A DNA stretch of 64,000 bases from Margaritifera margaritifera (GCA_029931535.1 JAQPZY010001695.1:1795001-1859000); one strand, 5' to 3'. Positions 1 to 14,287 are shown, counted from the stretch's first letter. Numbers and translations are program-made. The notes: generated by a model not told the origin, from the sequence alone.

Positions 1-597
1 ATAAAAGAGCGGGAAATGGATAGTTGAGGTGTGTGTTTGGATTGTAATAAAAAAGCGGCTGTTTTCTAGTAGGGGTGAATGTTAGATTGTCATCAAAAAA
101 GCAGTTGTTGGATAGTAGGGGTGTGTGTTTGGATTGCAGTCGAAAAGTAGTTGCTGGATAGTAGAGGTGTGTGTTTGGATAATAATCACAAAACGATTGT
201 TGGATATTAAAAGTGTGTATTTTTGGATTGTAATCAAACAGCGGTTGCAGGATAGTATGGGTGTGTGTTTGGATTGTAATAAAAAGCGGTTGCTGGATAG
301 TAGAACGGGTGTGTTTGGATTGTAATTAAAAAGTGGTTACTGGATAGAAGCGGTGTGTTTTTGGATTGTAATAAAAAGCGGGTAATGGATAGCAGGGGTG
401 TGTATTTGGACTGTAATCAAACGGCGGCTGCTGGATAGTAGGGGTGTGTTTGGATTGTAATAAAAAGCGGGTAATGGATAGTAAGAGTGTGTGTTAGATT
501 GTAATCAAAAAGCAGTTGCCAGATAATAGGGGTGTGTTTGGATTGTAATCAAAAGCGGTTGCTGGATAGTACGGGTGTGAGTTGGATTGTAATCAAA
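1..597 (+). repeat. Minisatellite, about 47-bp unit, about 12 copies
   Basis: Units have the form GGTGTGTGTTTGGATTG, TAATCAAAAAGCGG, TTGCTGGATAGTAG with frequent substitutions. It extends beyond the left window edge. Confidence 0.9.
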
Positions 598-599
598 CA

Positions 600-1020
600 A
601 TTTTAACATTACCATTCCCATTGTGCCCCACAAACATTTTAACATGGAAACGGCCTATAACACTCCACAAGTTAACATTACGATTCCCGTTATGTCCCAG
701 ACTGCAGGATCCATGTTAAATTCTCATTATGCCCCAAAGTGCCTGCTCCATGTTAAAATCCCGTTTGGTTCTATAAAATTTAGACTCTTTAAAAACTCAC
801 ATTTCCCTTCCAAACACATGCAACACTGCTACAAAACAGACAGATTCCTCCTGTTGAAACCCATGGCGAAGTAAGGTATTTCCGTTTCGAGTGCAGACCG
901 TCATCTCATGCTATATTGTTACAAAACATATCTTTCAAGATGGCGCCTATGTTAAACTCCCGTTTGTCCCCCAAATATTTTGACCCTGTTTAACATGGGA
1001 CCCCCGTTCGTCCCCCGATC
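600..1020 (+). repeat. TGTTAAA/CCC tandem repeat, degenerate
   Basis: Units of about 60-70 bp share TTTTAACAT, ATTCCC(A/G)TT, TGTGCCCCA and ATGTTAAA(T/A)TCCCG. Confidence 0.6.
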
Positions 1021-1689
1021 GCCATGCTCTACTACTAACATAACACACATCCTGGAATATGGGTGTATACAAAATTGTTTGAAGGAACAAAGTTTTGAAC
1101 TGACAATGAAATGCTTTATGCAGGAGAGATCGCATATATAACTGACTTTCTAAAACACAAGTTACTCATAAATAGCAAACATATAGTTAACAAATAACAA
1201 GATGCCACTATTTTTATAAGCGAGTCAATTTTTATTTTAAAAAAAGAATAGATGCACAAAAGGTGAATACTGACATGAACAAACAACTGAGTTCAGCTGT
1301 GTCGGGAAAATAAATTGAAGATGGTTATGCATATAATTGCTTCGATTAGAGAAATTTGACATCCCTATATCAATGCAAATTATGAAATTGTGGAATGAGT
1401 CCAACAACAGATGTACATGACTAGTGTCGTGGACTTCAAGCTAGATACAATGAAATGTGCAAGTTGTGCATTGCAAAAAGTGCATATAAGAGTGCGAAAT
1501 TTGAGAGTGCCATAGATATACACTTGTTTCTGTTGTTACATTCCATGATATAAACAAAATCATTCAAAAAAACACTGCAATTACACTTATGTGGATAATA
1601 AATGATGGCTTTCTCACGGCATATCGACATACGAAAGGTTATATTATGCATAGGCAAATGAAGTGAAATTACTTCCCCATTGATTTATT

Positions 1690-1800
1690 TTGAGCAATCC
1701 AGCCTAGTCTCTAAAGGATTCGAACCCGCACCTTTCCAGTTGTGAGTTCAACCAGAAAACATCTTTGCCGCTGCTGTATTCCGCCAAGTAACTGGCGCTC
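1690..1800 (-). mobile_element. Possible tRNA-derived SINE head
   Basis: On the minus strand, GGGTTCGAATCC (1716-1727) is a near-perfect box B. Upstream, an anticodon-like stretch GGTTGAACTCACAACTGG and a weak box A are seen. It does not fold into a full tRNA. Confidence 0.45.
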
Positions 1801-3777
1801 ACATGTAATTTACGTACCCTATCTTTTGACTCCAAAATCCTTTAAAGAAATCCTGTAAATATAAATACATGTATATGGCGCATCTTGTTCCAGCAAACAT
1901 CAAGTACTGAATCTTGTCAATATCAAAATGTACCTTTGTTGATGAATGCTTACAGGGAGTACCTATATTAATGCAAAGGAAGACAGTTACACATAGATGT
2001 ATACGGTAATACCTCAAAGAATGCAAAGGTGGTCACTTGTATATCCTCTTTCAAGATAGCTCTGTTCCATTATGACACGCTGTTAAGTGTGTGAACCCCT
2101 TTATTTGAAAGATATGAGGTTGGTGATTATGACAAACACTTTAAGTGCTTAATCCTTTATCTTCCCCATCTTTGTTTAAAGTATTCATCCAACTACGGGC
2201 ACGTATACAACATTGTGTGTTGATTGTATTCACAGTTAATTATAATGCACACAATCAATATCAATCAGTGGGTACCGAGTGACTGAGGGTAATAAAGGGT
2301 ATCAATATGAATATAGTAACTACTGCTCATATAATGCAGTTCTCATTATCGCATGCCGAGTACAAGTGAAATAAATTTGAAAAGCTGAACAAGTAAGTTT
2401 GCATAATTTATTTCTCTCTGCTATCCTTTGCACGTACTAGATTCTAATAATGCATAGCAGGGTTAATTTTGGCATACCCGGTTGCTTCCCTTAGATTTAT
2501 AATGCGCTGTACATCCGTTTAAAATCAATACGAAAACTACATTGGGAATATGGAGTTTTATGGAAAATAAATAAGTAACAAGAAAAGCTACGATGTTATA
2601 GTAGGTTAGTTCATTAGCTTTTATTTTAACATGCTAACAGCTATGACGTTGTTTACTTTGTTTTACAGCAATCGGCGGCTAGGTCTTGTCGGAATATAGG
2701 ACTCTTCATCGGGGTCCTGTAATGTGCATACCGACATGACCAACACTGCTAGAAAGACGATTTATCGCTTTTCTATTACTTTATAATTTGTGCATTCCCG
2801 CCACCAACCCCACCTGCCCCCACCCCACCTGCCAGTAACCCCCCCTCCGCCCCCGAACAAAAGCAATACTTGAGGTGAAAAAGTGCGCAGAGTAATAGGT
2901 ACACACAGTAATAATAATGATAATAATAGTGAAGATTATGACGATTACTACACCATTATAATGAAGAATTTAGCAAAGTACTAGTGCTAATAAATTGATA
3001 CAATACTTATTGTTCCATCTTAGGCAAGTTATGAACATTATGACTGAATTATCCTGTTATAACACACCAGGGGGGTCTAACAGCACCTCACGACCGAGCG
3101 AAATGTTGATTACCTGTGTAAACCTGTTTCTGAACGGGCTAATACCACACATAATTGATCCTCTAATCAAACTAACAACCAAACATTCACGGGACTCTAA
3201 TTTTCACACTTGAATGATTTTCTTACATCACATTTGTATGCTTTATCAGTAAGCTTTTCTAGACTGTAAATCGGTATTTCATGCCACATATAACAAAAGA
3301 TTACCCACAAGTCTAATACAAAGAGTTCCTATTATTCCTATCTCAAATTACTAAACACTTATACGCGAGAATATCCCAAGAAATCCTTATATTAAGAAAT
3401 CTGTGAGGGGCCATTGTACGAAACTAACCTATGCTACCATAAAATTACATTAATACGATTCAGCATGAATGACACCTGTACCTAAAAATTGGCTAATTAC
3501 TCAGTTTGAGAAATATCTTCCCGACACAGATTCCTCATAATCAAAGAAATAATCACTAAAATCAAACAAAGGTATAAACGGGGACGAAAATACAAATAGC
3601 ACATCCACTAGGTTTGTTACACTGTCAATTTCTGAATTGAATATTTCAGTGATGTCCATAATATAGACTGCTCTTCAGCTGCATAATTCACCTTTTGGCT
3701 TAAAAATGTGTTCATTGTTTTACTTCAGTTACTTTTTACTTTCGTTAGCTTGTTTGTTTGCAGCCTGATCACTGTGC

Positions 3778-3808
<31 letters not shown>

Positions 3809-6239
3809 GGTACTTGAAATATTGGACATAGCCTTGTTCTGCATAACTTGTAATTCTAGTGAGCCACTCTAAATGTGTAACACTACATCAAATTTATTTT
3901 AGGTTAACCAAAAATAGGGGAAAAGAATCCTATGAAAAGGTTCCCAAGCATTAAATAATCTAAACATGAAAGACTTATGACATAATTAATTTTAAATTTG
4001 ATTGTAAGCTTTATCAATCCACCAACTGATTCTTTGATCTTAAGACTGATTTATTTACATAGATTTATTTATGATGACCTCAATATGCCAGAAAACGTTT
4101 CCCACCAATCGTCATGACGTGTCAGATAAATATGCAATATAGTTGATTCTAAATGAAGGAATCAATCTAAACAGATACAAACTTCGAGCAAAAGTAAACC
4201 CGTCTTCTCTAGTTCATTTTTGTCCTCTATAGAAATGATATCCACATAGCAATGTATCGAATCTGCATCTTGGACCGATTTTTGCGGATCATCTTACATC
4301 TCCCATTACTCCAGCACTAATGTCAGGATATCTCAAGGTAGAAGTACCCATTGTGGTCGTGCCTATGTACTTCATATGGCACCATACAAATACTTATTTA
4401 CTGTTATTGTCACTTCCATCTGTACAAAGGACTCAATAGCTGTTTATAACCATAATGAATATTTTACGTTTTTCACAGCCTCTGACGACTTAAAACCTCA
4501 TCAACCTCTGCCTAAAACTCCTCTACTGCCAGCTTCATCACATCTGTAGCAATAGATGCAGCAGCTGAAAGAAGACAAATACAAGATTTAATAGTAATTA
4601 ACATATATCTAAACATGTTATATTGGACATCTCCTAAGGGATGTCTGTCCCTCAAACAGACTTTCACAAATTACCAATAAACTAAGTATATGATTTTCGT
4701 CAATATAATGCACACCTATCTGTTCATGGACAGAAGGAATATGTTTTGTTCCCAAAGCGTCCCTCTAAAAGCATATAAAGAGCCTCATAACTTGTCACAA
4801 ATGATGCAGAAGTACATATGAAATTAGTGTTTCATATGTCATTTAATGAACTGTTTGTTGCAAGCATGTTAGTCCCAGTGAATACTTATAGTGCGTAAAG
4901 AGGACATTGTACTTATAAAGCAAGTTGAGCCGAACCAGGTGTCTCTCCTACGTCTGTATACTTGATATAATAATCACTCTTTCTGGCTTTCAAAACCTAT
5001 AATGAGAACCTTTAAGATTCTTGACATAAACAACGCTGACTCCGGTGACGCCACTGGAAATGTTACTGTTGTTATCGTGCTTACGCAAGAGAGACAACAA
5101 TTACAAAAAGCAAAGTCCTTCTCGTAAGAAATTGTTTTATTTTTTCTTTGTTCCTATTTTAGCCAGAAGCTTTAGTTCATTGTAAGTGTCAGTACAACAT
5201 GAATCTTAAGTAAACATTCAACTATCTATTGCATATAAAATTTGTACTCGTACATACCTGAGTATGGTAAGATTCCAGGCGAATTATTATGTAAAGAATA
5301 CCTGACTATACTGATAAAATGGTCCTTTATCTTGACTGCCTTTACAGGTAATTTTCAATGTTATTGTGAATGGAATGAAAATATATATCAAGAGTTTGGT
5401 GGATAGTTTCTAGAACTGTATATTAAATATTGGAATTAAACTTCAAATCAAAATTTCCATTTATGTGTGACAACTATAATAAATTATCTTTTTTTTCTTC
5501 TTCATTATATGTCAGTAGCTGTTGTTCTTCTGCATGTATTTGCTGCTGACATATTTTGTAATGCAAGCAGATACATGGAGTTTCTTATAAGGAGTTTAAT
5601 AATGATTCAGTATGTTCACGTAATGTTTATTTCGTTTTATCCAAATAAGACATTCTTGCTTAAGCTTTATTATGGAATGATGCCCCCCTTCATTTCATCC
5701 ACTAAAGAAGCAAACAATTTATACCCAAGCTAACCAGTTAGAACAGCGATGTTACATTTCGTTTATTAAACATGCCTATATCTTACCTTTGAATCGCCAT
5801 ATTGATGTAACTACAGGTGATTTAAACTATGATGAATTTAGTTCCAAACCACTAAAATTATAATCTCTCAAAATGTGCATGAAACCATTAATCTTTATTA
5901 AATAAACTGGAGTAGTTATATAGAACACTTGTTTAAAGTTAATGAAAGTCAGCAGTTGAACGGTTGCATGGGATTGATGTGTAAATGCTACAATATAGTT
6001 AGGTGGACAATCAGTCAAGCATTCATGTATAGAGCCAGTGATGGGCAAGAACTATAATGCCTGCAGTTACAGTCACTATGACGACCTTACACAACATAGG
6101 CTGATCCTTAAGACTACGAATTTTAAATCACATACCGGTATATGAAATCCAATGCTTTTCATGAAAGAATATTGGAGATTTTAACTTGGACGAGAAGAAG
6201 GACAATCCAAAGTACATCATAAACTAAAGAGTTTGTTAA
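1800..6239. other. No gene recognised
   Basis: AT-rich non-coding sequence. Short open frames lack family features or splice support. Apart from the poly-T tract and a C-rich stretch near 2800-2855, I see nothing to annotate. Confidence 0.5.
3780..3808 (+). repeat. Poly-T tract
   Basis: About 29 T in a row. It could be the reversed poly-A tail of a retroelement, but no body is recognisable. Confidence 0.9.
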
Positions 6240-6860
6240 ACATATATCCACCCATATCCCCACCCGCATTATCCCATTCCCACTAAAATCTGTGATCATA
6301 AGGTCAAGTCACTGGTGGCAAGAATAGACCCAGGGGTCAATTTTAATTGCATCTTTGAATTCATATTTTCATGCCCTATACATTTAAATATGGTTATATG
6401 GTAAGGATCTCATTACTTCCCAAGTTATGAACCCAGGGCCAAGTGCCTTGCAGTACGGATGGACTCAGTGGTCAATATCAGTTGTATGTAGAAATTTGTC
6501 TTTCCATGCTAAGTAAATCTGTACACTGTACAAGGTTATAGTTTGTTGATCCTGTTGATTATTGCATATATGGTTATAGAGTTAGGATTGTAATATAGTA
6601 GTTTCCAAGTTATGACCCACGAACAAAGTCCCTTGGGTTTTAGGGGTGGACCTCGGAGCCAACGTTTAGCAGCCCATATAAAGCTCATTGGGAAAAGAAT
6701 GCACCCAGGAGCAAAAGTCATTTGCATCTCTGAATTTGTCTTTTCATGTCCAATAATTGTAATTACAGTTATAGCGTGGGTTCTCAATAGTTTCGATAGT
6801 TGTAACAGTGGGGCTAAAACTGTATGCGCCCAGGGAATGACTAGAGGGTGTCATTAAAAA
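6240..6860 (+). repeat. Degenerate tandem repeat of about 230 bp
   Basis: Two to three units share CCAAGTTATGA(A)CCC, GGACTCAGTGG / GGACCTCGGAGC, TTTGCATCT(C)TGAAT, TTTTCATG and ATATGGTTATA. Confidence 0.6.
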
Positions 6861-6894
6861 CCGCCATTTGACATTTGTTATCTGAAAATGTCTG

Positions 6895-7090
6895 AAATCA
6901 TCGAACTGTATCCTTTGATTGTGATAGGGGCTAGCTTTTTGTCCTCAAAGAGAAGAAGAAAGAAGTTATCTAGTTGGGAGATGAAAGTTGTTTGACGTCA
7001 TTAATGTCACATCAGTCCATGAACACGCACCACTTCTCTGCATATGCCTTCAAAGTGGATGGCTGTCTAGCTGTAGAGATCCTCTCCACA
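6895..7090 (-). pseudogene. DIRS tyrosine recombinase, N-terminal piece only
   Basis: AYAEKWCVFMD is followed by a stop. A later frame gives a core-binding stretch ending near FLFLFEDKKLAPITIKGY. No catalytic residues remain. Confidence 0.6.
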
Positions 7091-7255
7091 ACTGAACCTC
7101 AGAACTCCTTTTCGTGCAAGGTGTCCCTAACAAGAGCCAGGTGTGAAGGATGAGTTTTTCCGGACAAGGATGGATGGAATATGCTTGGGGCTCACTATGG
7201 TTTTCCTATATACGCCTGTCGCTTGATCAAGCAGATCGTTGGCCCAGGACGTCTC

Positions 7256-8060
7256 CTATGAGAGAGAGGCAATCAGAAATATTTTGAAAGCCCCGCCCCT
7301 CATTTTCTGGATTAGTTTTGGTATTATAACTACTGGGGGGAGGCATAGATCAAAATCCCCTCGCAGCTGATTGAAAGGGCATCGACGGTCCATGCTTCTG
7401 GGTCCGGGAAAAGAGAGACGAAGTTGGGCAGTCCGTTGATCCACCTCGTAGCAAATAGGCCTAACATCGGTTGGCTCCATAGGGCACAAACTCGATGAAA
7501 GACAGATGGATAGAGAGAGCACTCCTTATAAAGCAGTTCACCTCTCCTCGCTAATGAATCGGCCACGACATTCAACCTGCCCGTGTTATGTCTGACTTGA
7601 CTGCGTACATAGTATTGGGCACACCAACGGAGGTATTCGCATACCATTACGCTGAACTCAAGTGACTCGTCCCTCCTTTTTTGAAGAGATAGTTCACTAC
7701 GCCTTTCCTTGGATGCGCTCCATTCAAGCGCGAGAAGCATAGAGAAGAGCCTTCATTTCCAGGAGATTAATGTGAAGAACCTTCTCTTGCACCGTCCACT
7801 TGCCTCTGACAGTCACAATGTCCAGTAGCAAATATGCCGCACCCACCCCACCCCCAACCTGACAAACAGGCGTCTGTACAGATTGTGACTTCCAGTTTGG
7901 GGGCTTCTCAAGGTATTCAAGCCAAGCCACCAGCCACTCCCTGTCTTGCCATTGAAGCAGGAAGCTTTTCATTTTGGTCGATATCATAATCTGGTTATCT
8001 AAATGACCTTAGCTCGGGCGCCACTGTGCCAACAGGGCCATCTGCAGAGGGCACATGTAA
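7256..8060 (-). pseudogene. DIRS RNase H region, frameshifted
   Basis: It reads VLHINLLEMKALLYASRA, then in another frame HNTGRLNVVADSLARRGE, LFATRWINGLPNFVS and WTVDALS. A further frame gives PKLIQKMRGG. At least two frame changes are visible near 7735 and 7330. Confidence 0.8.
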
Positions 8061-8444
8061 AGGCGGCCGAGGCAGAGCATGTCTGCCACCACACTGAAAA
8101 GGCAGAAGAGTTGGAGAAACTCCCTAGCTTAAATGAATATCCTGGCGGATGACGTAGCCGACGCATGAACGATACGGTCGATGCATTTGGGTGCAGGACG
8201 AACCAGGTTGATATGCATTAGAAACTCCATATCATATAAACAAAATGTTGAGAACGGACGCATTAACTATCCGCCCTAAACTGTGAATGAGGCAGAAAAG
8301 GTTGTTCAAATCGTGAACAAAGTCCAAACTTACTGAGTGTTTTTCGTAATAACAATCAGGTACGCTGCCGTCGCTGTGGAGGAGGACATCCTGAAGTGGG
8401 ATATGGCGCAGTCCAACGTCTTGGCGAAAGCCTAAAAGCTGAGG

Positions 8445-8909
8445 TTAAGGCAGAACAGAAGGTCGCGGAATTGGTACACTACGCCGCGGTAGAGGAAGTG
8501 AAGGTATTTGCGAGATACCGTGTGAACAAGTATGTAGAAATACGTGCCGGACAGGTCGAGACTGATCGTGTATTGGTCGCCCAACACAAGCAGACTTCGG
8601 GTCAACAATAAACTGATTAAGTCTGCTCAGGTCTCTTTCCCATTGGCTTTTATAAGCAGAAAAAGTCAGGAACAAAAACCGGGGGAGTCTGGTTTTCGGA
8701 CTACCTCTAACATTTTGTTCTGCAACACGCCCGCCTTGCTTAGTATCGCTTGAGATCTTCGTCGTGAAGATGTAAGTGGAGGGGGCTGGATGAAAGAGAT
8801 CTATAACTCCTCCGAGAGGATCTAAATCATCCGATTGTTTGTCAGAAAGAGGTTGATCCAAATCTGGTGAAGCATTAGTTGATTTTCTAACATTTTCTGC
8901 GGAAGGCAA
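8445..8909 (-). pseudogene. Possible DIRS gag N-terminal piece
   Basis: A 154-codon open frame is acidic and Ser/Asp-rich at its start, then basic. It is placed where gag would lie upstream of the DIRS RNase H. No gag motif is certain. Confidence 0.35.
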
Positions 8910-9365
8910 GACACGCTGTCCCCTGTAAGAAGGTCATTAAATTGAGTTGAGAAAGAACAGATTGAAAAGATCTACTAAAACTCCCTCTCCAAACAACATA
9001 GAAGAATAAATCAGAATATTTCAACAATTGTTTCATACCTTAGTTCAAAAATTGATCTAAGCTCTCAAATCATTTCTCTAAGTCTATTCTGAGGCCAGAA
9101 TGTAGCACCAAATTATAGCAGAACTCTAGATAAGCAGCATAGCTGCATAGTTCATGCCAATACAGGGTCTAAAATGCATACATATGTTTTCACATGCATT
9201 TAAAGTATGCAGAACAATTTAATTTTAGGCACTTAATCAAAATCTTGCTTGTGCATTTCTTCTGCCGCAAGCTCAGTCAGTGTTTTATTATGTGCATTTA
9301 AACCATATAAGCTATGTGATGGGGACCAATTCTGGACGTTCTGTGTATGTTTAAAAAGATAGCAT
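8910..9365. other. Unassigned sequence
   Basis: Nothing recognised. It may include the 5' untranslated part of the DIRS fragment to its left. Confidence 0.35.
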
Positions 9366-9755
9366 TCAATCACAATGAAAACACTCATCAAATAGATCCC
9401 TACAATCTAGTGCACTCTCACTTAGTCCTGGTCACAATGGTATTACTCAATCACTGTAGGAATACACATCAAATAGATCGATATAATCTAGTGCATTCTT
9501 AGTCCTGGTCACTATGCCATCAAACACTCATCATATATGAGCCCTATACTCTAGAGCACCCTGACTTTACCCTGAGCTCTACGCTATTACTCAATCACTG
9601 TGAAAACACTCATCAAATAGATCCCTATAATTTTCTACACTCTGACTTAGTCCTGGTCTTTACGAAATTACCTAATCATGGTAAGAACACTGATCAAATA
9701 AATCCCAATTCTCTAGTGCACTCTGACGTAGTCCTGGTCACTATGCCATTCGAGA
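9366..9755 (+). repeat. Tandem repeat of about 81-85 bp, five units
   Basis: Units share CACTCATCAAATAGATCCCT, CTAGTGCACTCTGACTTAG, TCCTGGTCACTATGCC and ATTACTCAATCACTG. Confidence 0.8.
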
Positions 9756-10439
9756 CATGCACAAGTGGCATGACCATCAGGTATCCCAAGTTGCTTTTTA
9801 CAGTGGTTGCAAAATACCCTATTAAAATTTAAAAAAAGAATTAGTTTTGAACACGGGAGTAAAATACACAATTTTTGAAATCGTATTTTGAGCTCTGCTA
9901 TATCAATGATAATTTTATTTTTGCTTAATGTCTTGCAAAAGATATGATATGTTCCTTGAATGACTTAAAAAAATTAGAATAGAAAACTTGTTATTAGTAA
10001 TTTCAAGGTTTCATCTATGACAGAAGATTACAAAAGAAATTTCTGCCAGTGAGTTTTGAGTAATATATTTTCAAGTTTCACCTTTGTGCAGACTATCCCA
10101 ATACTGGTATAAAAACAGAAAAGAAGAGAACTTAAACAATATTTAAACAAATTACCTTAAACATAATTTCTTCAGTGTTATTTAAGTTTAAGTTTATGGT
10201 ATGAAAACATAAACAGTAGGGAACTTAGCTCCAAGATAAATAATTCTTATGTACAACGAGACATCTAGACCTATTAGTTATGGATGTATCACATAGGGCC
10301 CTGCTCACAATTAGTGCTGTTAGCTATAGGTGCATCTCATAGGGCCCTGCTCATATCTAGAGCTATTAGCTATGGGTGCATCACAACTGGAAATCCAACT
10401 CATAAGAGGTGTTGTTGATATTAAACTGCATACCAAATC

Positions 10440-11350
10440 CGGTTGCAATCCAGCAGTTTTTGGTAAAGTTATATTAGGAAATCAACGTTAACATGACAAG
10501 CAATCAGGCGCCATAACCTCCATAAATGTCACGGGATGCTGGAAATCAAACTTTTTCAAGATCTCATCAGCAGATCTGTGCAAGGCAAATTTAGGTGGAT
10601 GGCCAATCAGGGATCATAACTTCTGTAAATGATGTGTGGGAAAGCAGGAAACCAAACTCGTACAAGATCTCTTCAAGGTCAATAGGCGTGCCAATTAGGG
10701 TTGAAATTCAATAATTGTTGGTACATTTATGCTATGGGAGCCAAACATTAGGAAAACTAGCATTCAGGGTAATTAAATCATGTAAATGACTCAGGAGAAT
10801 GTTAGAAAACAACTTCACTGACAGACTAGTCCATATAAAGCTGAATACTCAATTTGGTGAAATTCAACAATGCTTGCTAACGGGTTATTTTTGCAAATCA
10901 AAAGTTAAGAGAACGAGCAATCAGGTGCCCAGAACCTCTAAATGATAACTGAAATGCTGGAAATCAAACTTCTGCAAGGTCTCATCAATTTGAAAGTGCG
11001 TGGCAAAGTTGGTTGGAACCCAGAATCCTTGATAAAGTTATCCTGCGAAAACCAATGTTGGGAGAACAATCATGGGCCTTATCTCCAGTAAATTATGGAA
11101 TGCTTGAAATCGAAATTGTGTGTGGTCTTATTAATGCAAAGATGCATAACAAATTTAGTTGAAATCCAAGAATCCTTGCAAAAGTTATGCTTCTGAAACC
11201 AAATAAAGGAGCCATAAATCATATAAATGATGTCATGGAATGTTGGAATTTAAATTCCACTGATGTCTTATTAATATAAAGCTGAATGCCAAATTATGAT
11301 GAAATCCAACTATTCCCACTAAAGTTATATTTGAAAGCAGATACATTATT
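10440..11350 (+). repeat. Degenerate tandem repeat of about 145 bp
   Basis: About six units share GCTGGAAATCAAACTT, CAAG(A/G)TCTCATCA, GGTTGAAATCCA and CATAAATGATGT. A 65-bp doublet with CATAGGGCCCTGCTCA precedes it at about 10260-10385. Confidence 0.7.
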
Positions 11351-12229
11351 GTTGAGGAAATACTGGTTTGTATGCTGACACTCCTATTGTTTAATCAGGC
11401 TATATTCCTGTGTATGTCTTACAAGATCTGGTACTTTATTACATGTCTCTTTCTTATCTGGTCATCCGTTTGTAACAAGAGCGAAGGCACTGAAATACCT
11501 GTAAAGAACCTAATAATAAGAGAGGATGCTTTTCGTGACAAAAAGAATTATCTGATCTCTTATATCTTTTTATAATTGTACTCCTGCTAATATTTGCCTT
11601 CAATCAAAACTGTACAATTTTTTAATTGTCAGTGAAGTGTTTTGTTCCTCAACATCCAAATTTAGAGCTCTCATTCTCATGCTAGTTTCACAAAGAAATA
11701 CAGATAACTATATAACTTGAGTGGACAATGTGGTTTCCTTTGTTTGTAAATGTTGTGCAATCATGAGACACTAAAAAGAAATGCATACAGATTTCTGCTA
11801 GGGAGACAGCTCATCTTAAACCTTATATTGCTTACCAGTATCTCCTTCATCTGTTCACTGACAGTCTAAAATATAGAAAAAATTATTAGAAAAAATCAAA
11901 TGGATATATCGTCTTTTAAATCTGTCCTTGGTGAAATGTTACTGTATTGGTGTGATATGCTTATTCGTATGCATTACATATTTTGTAGGCTTTGTCAGTA
12001 AATATTATCCAAAGCATGTAATATGATGTACTATTGTTTTATTTATTGCAAAAGAGATATGATGAAGATTTGATTTTACAGAGTACACATCAGGATAATT
12101 TCGGATTTTACAATCAAGTAGTTTTAAATGTTTGAGATTAGAAACAAGATCATTTTTTTCTTTTAAAACAGCTGAACATTTAAATAATCCCTGATATTAC
12201 TGAGCGATAACAAGATTTTCAAATTGGTG
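11350..12229. other. Unassigned sequence
   Basis: No gene or repeat I can name. Confidence 0.4.
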
Positions 12230-13434
12230 ACTGTGGTGGCCATATTGGATGTAAGAATGGCACCATTTTCATTTAGGTTCAACTAGACATCATTAGAAGT
12301 CTTTTGGTGAAAACACGGAGTAAATATGACCAGCCATTCAGGAGGAGTAGTGATAAAATGATTTTCAAGTTAGCCATCATGGCAGCCATATTGAATATAA
12401 AATTGGCAGCATTTACATATATGACCAACAAGATATTATAAGAAGACTTTTCCTGAACACCACATGCCATGTGGCCATCAATTCAGGAGAAGTAGTACGA
12501 TTTTCAAGCTGGCCACCATGATGTTATATCGGATGTCAGATTGGCATTATTTTCATTTAGGACGAACTGGACACCATAAGAAGTCTCCTACAAAAGAACC
12601 CATGTCAAGACCTTATATTAAGGACAAGTAGTGATACGATTTTCAACATGGCTGCCATTGCGGCCATAGTGGATGTTAGATCGGCACTATTTTCATTTAG
12701 GACCAACTAGATACCATGAGAAGTCTGCTGATGAAAACTCTACTTCGATATGACTTTCTATTTAGGAGAAGTAGTGATAACAATATTTTCAAGTTGGCTG
12801 CCATGGAGACCATGCTGGATGGCAGATCAAACCATTTTCATTTAGGACCAACTAAACATCATAAGAAGTCTTTTGGTACAAACCCCACATTGATATGACC
12901 ATTCATCTAGGTGGAGAAGCGATAAGATTTTTTCAACATGGCTGCCATGGAGGACACGTTGGATGAAAAATCGGCGCCATTTTTATTTAGAACCAACAAC
13001 TCATCATCAGAAGTTTTCTGGTGAAAATTCCATTTTATATGAATTTCCATTCAGGAGGAGTACTGATAACAAGAGTTTCATTATGGCTGGCATGGTGGCC
13101 ATATTGGATGTTAGATCGACAACATTTTCATTTAAAGTCAACAAGACATCATAAGAAGTCTTTTAATGAACCCCATGTTGATATGACCATTTATTCAGGA
13201 GGTGTAGCAATAACAAGATTTTAAAGATGGCTACTGTGGTGGCCATATTGGATGTCCGAGTGGCACCATTTTTATTTAGGACCAACTAGACCTTGGGTTG
13301 CACGTGAGTTATATGGCAATACTCCATGTCGTTTAGGAGTAGTCGCTATAAAACTATTGTGCGGATGGACGGACGAACAACGCACAACAGACCAACCTGT
13401 AGGCTCTTCTGGTTTATAACCAATAGAGATAAAA
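12230..13434 (+). repeat. Degenerate 148-bp tandem repeats with 3' hairpin
   Basis: About eight units have the same phrases as 50-51.5 and 53.6-55.2 kb (GACCAACTAGACATCATAAG, CATTCAGGAGGAGTAG, TTTTCAAGATGGC). It ends with GGACGGACGAACAACGC, then the hairpin GCTCTTCTGGTT / AACCAATAGAG and ATAAAA at 13401-13434. Confidence 0.8.
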
Positions 13435-14287
13435 ATCATAGCTCTATTCTTTCTACGTACAAATTAGTGACTGAACTGCCGTTATAAATGTCAGTAACAA
13501 CAGGTGACATATTTTAAAATAAAACCAGAAGTCTTTGAGTTTAACTAACAAAAACAGATGGTTACCCATGAAAAGGGCTAAAAATAAGTATAGCTGCCAA
13601 TTTTAACATTCTCTATATCTGTAAACAAACAATTCAAACAAAGTTAAGAAACTGAACTTTTAATATGTGTTTTTAACAGCAACCCCACTCCCACCTATAA
13701 ATAGCTCGCACTTTTGGATCACAAAGAAATGTATAATGCGGAAAAATTCATGACCGGTCAGTCTTGACTCTATGAAAGGTTTGACTCATAGTGAGAGAGA
13801 GAGGGCGCAAATATGTGACTGTTCAAGGTATCCAGTAACGGATTTATTTTTAAAATTAGTTTTGAGGAAGGGATCAAGAAACATTCTTTACAAACTTTTA
13901 TCTAACAGAATACCCACTACACCATGATGACATTAATGTAAAGAGTAAGTGCTAATTATAGCAACTTCATTTCAACCAACCAAAAGACACATTACATCTT
14001 TCTCAGGCAAGAATTTAGGGTAAATTCTACTTTAATGTGACTCTGAAATAATGTATGGTGAATTTTGGGTGACTTGAAAATAAAAATATAGAGTTGGAGT
14101 TTAGGATTAAAATTAAATGCAGCTGTATATTTCATCTGTCAATACAGTAAATAATACTCAGATACATCTGCCTCAGTCAAAATTTAGGACCATACATTCA
14201 GAACTTAGGGTGACCCTAAATATAATAGTGATTGATGCTAAAATCAGTTTAGGATGACCCTACAATAGTATAGGGTGACACTAAATT

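Larger units (their letters stand above)
6895..8909 (-). mobile_element. DIRS-type retrotransposon fragment, reverse transcriptase mostly lost
   Basis: A possible gag piece is at 8909-8445. The RNase H linker LGRLYMCPLQMALLAQW is near 8.05 kb, RNase H is at 7987-7330, and the start of a tyrosine recombinase is at about 7080-6895. Reverse transcriptase motifs are not recognisable, and the recombinase catalytic half is absent, so both internal loss and 3' truncation are evident. Confidence 0.8.

Noticed and set aside
1..597. CRISPR-like regular repeats
   Set aside because: The units are contiguous, degenerate and without unique spacers. It is a minisatellite in eukaryotic DNA.
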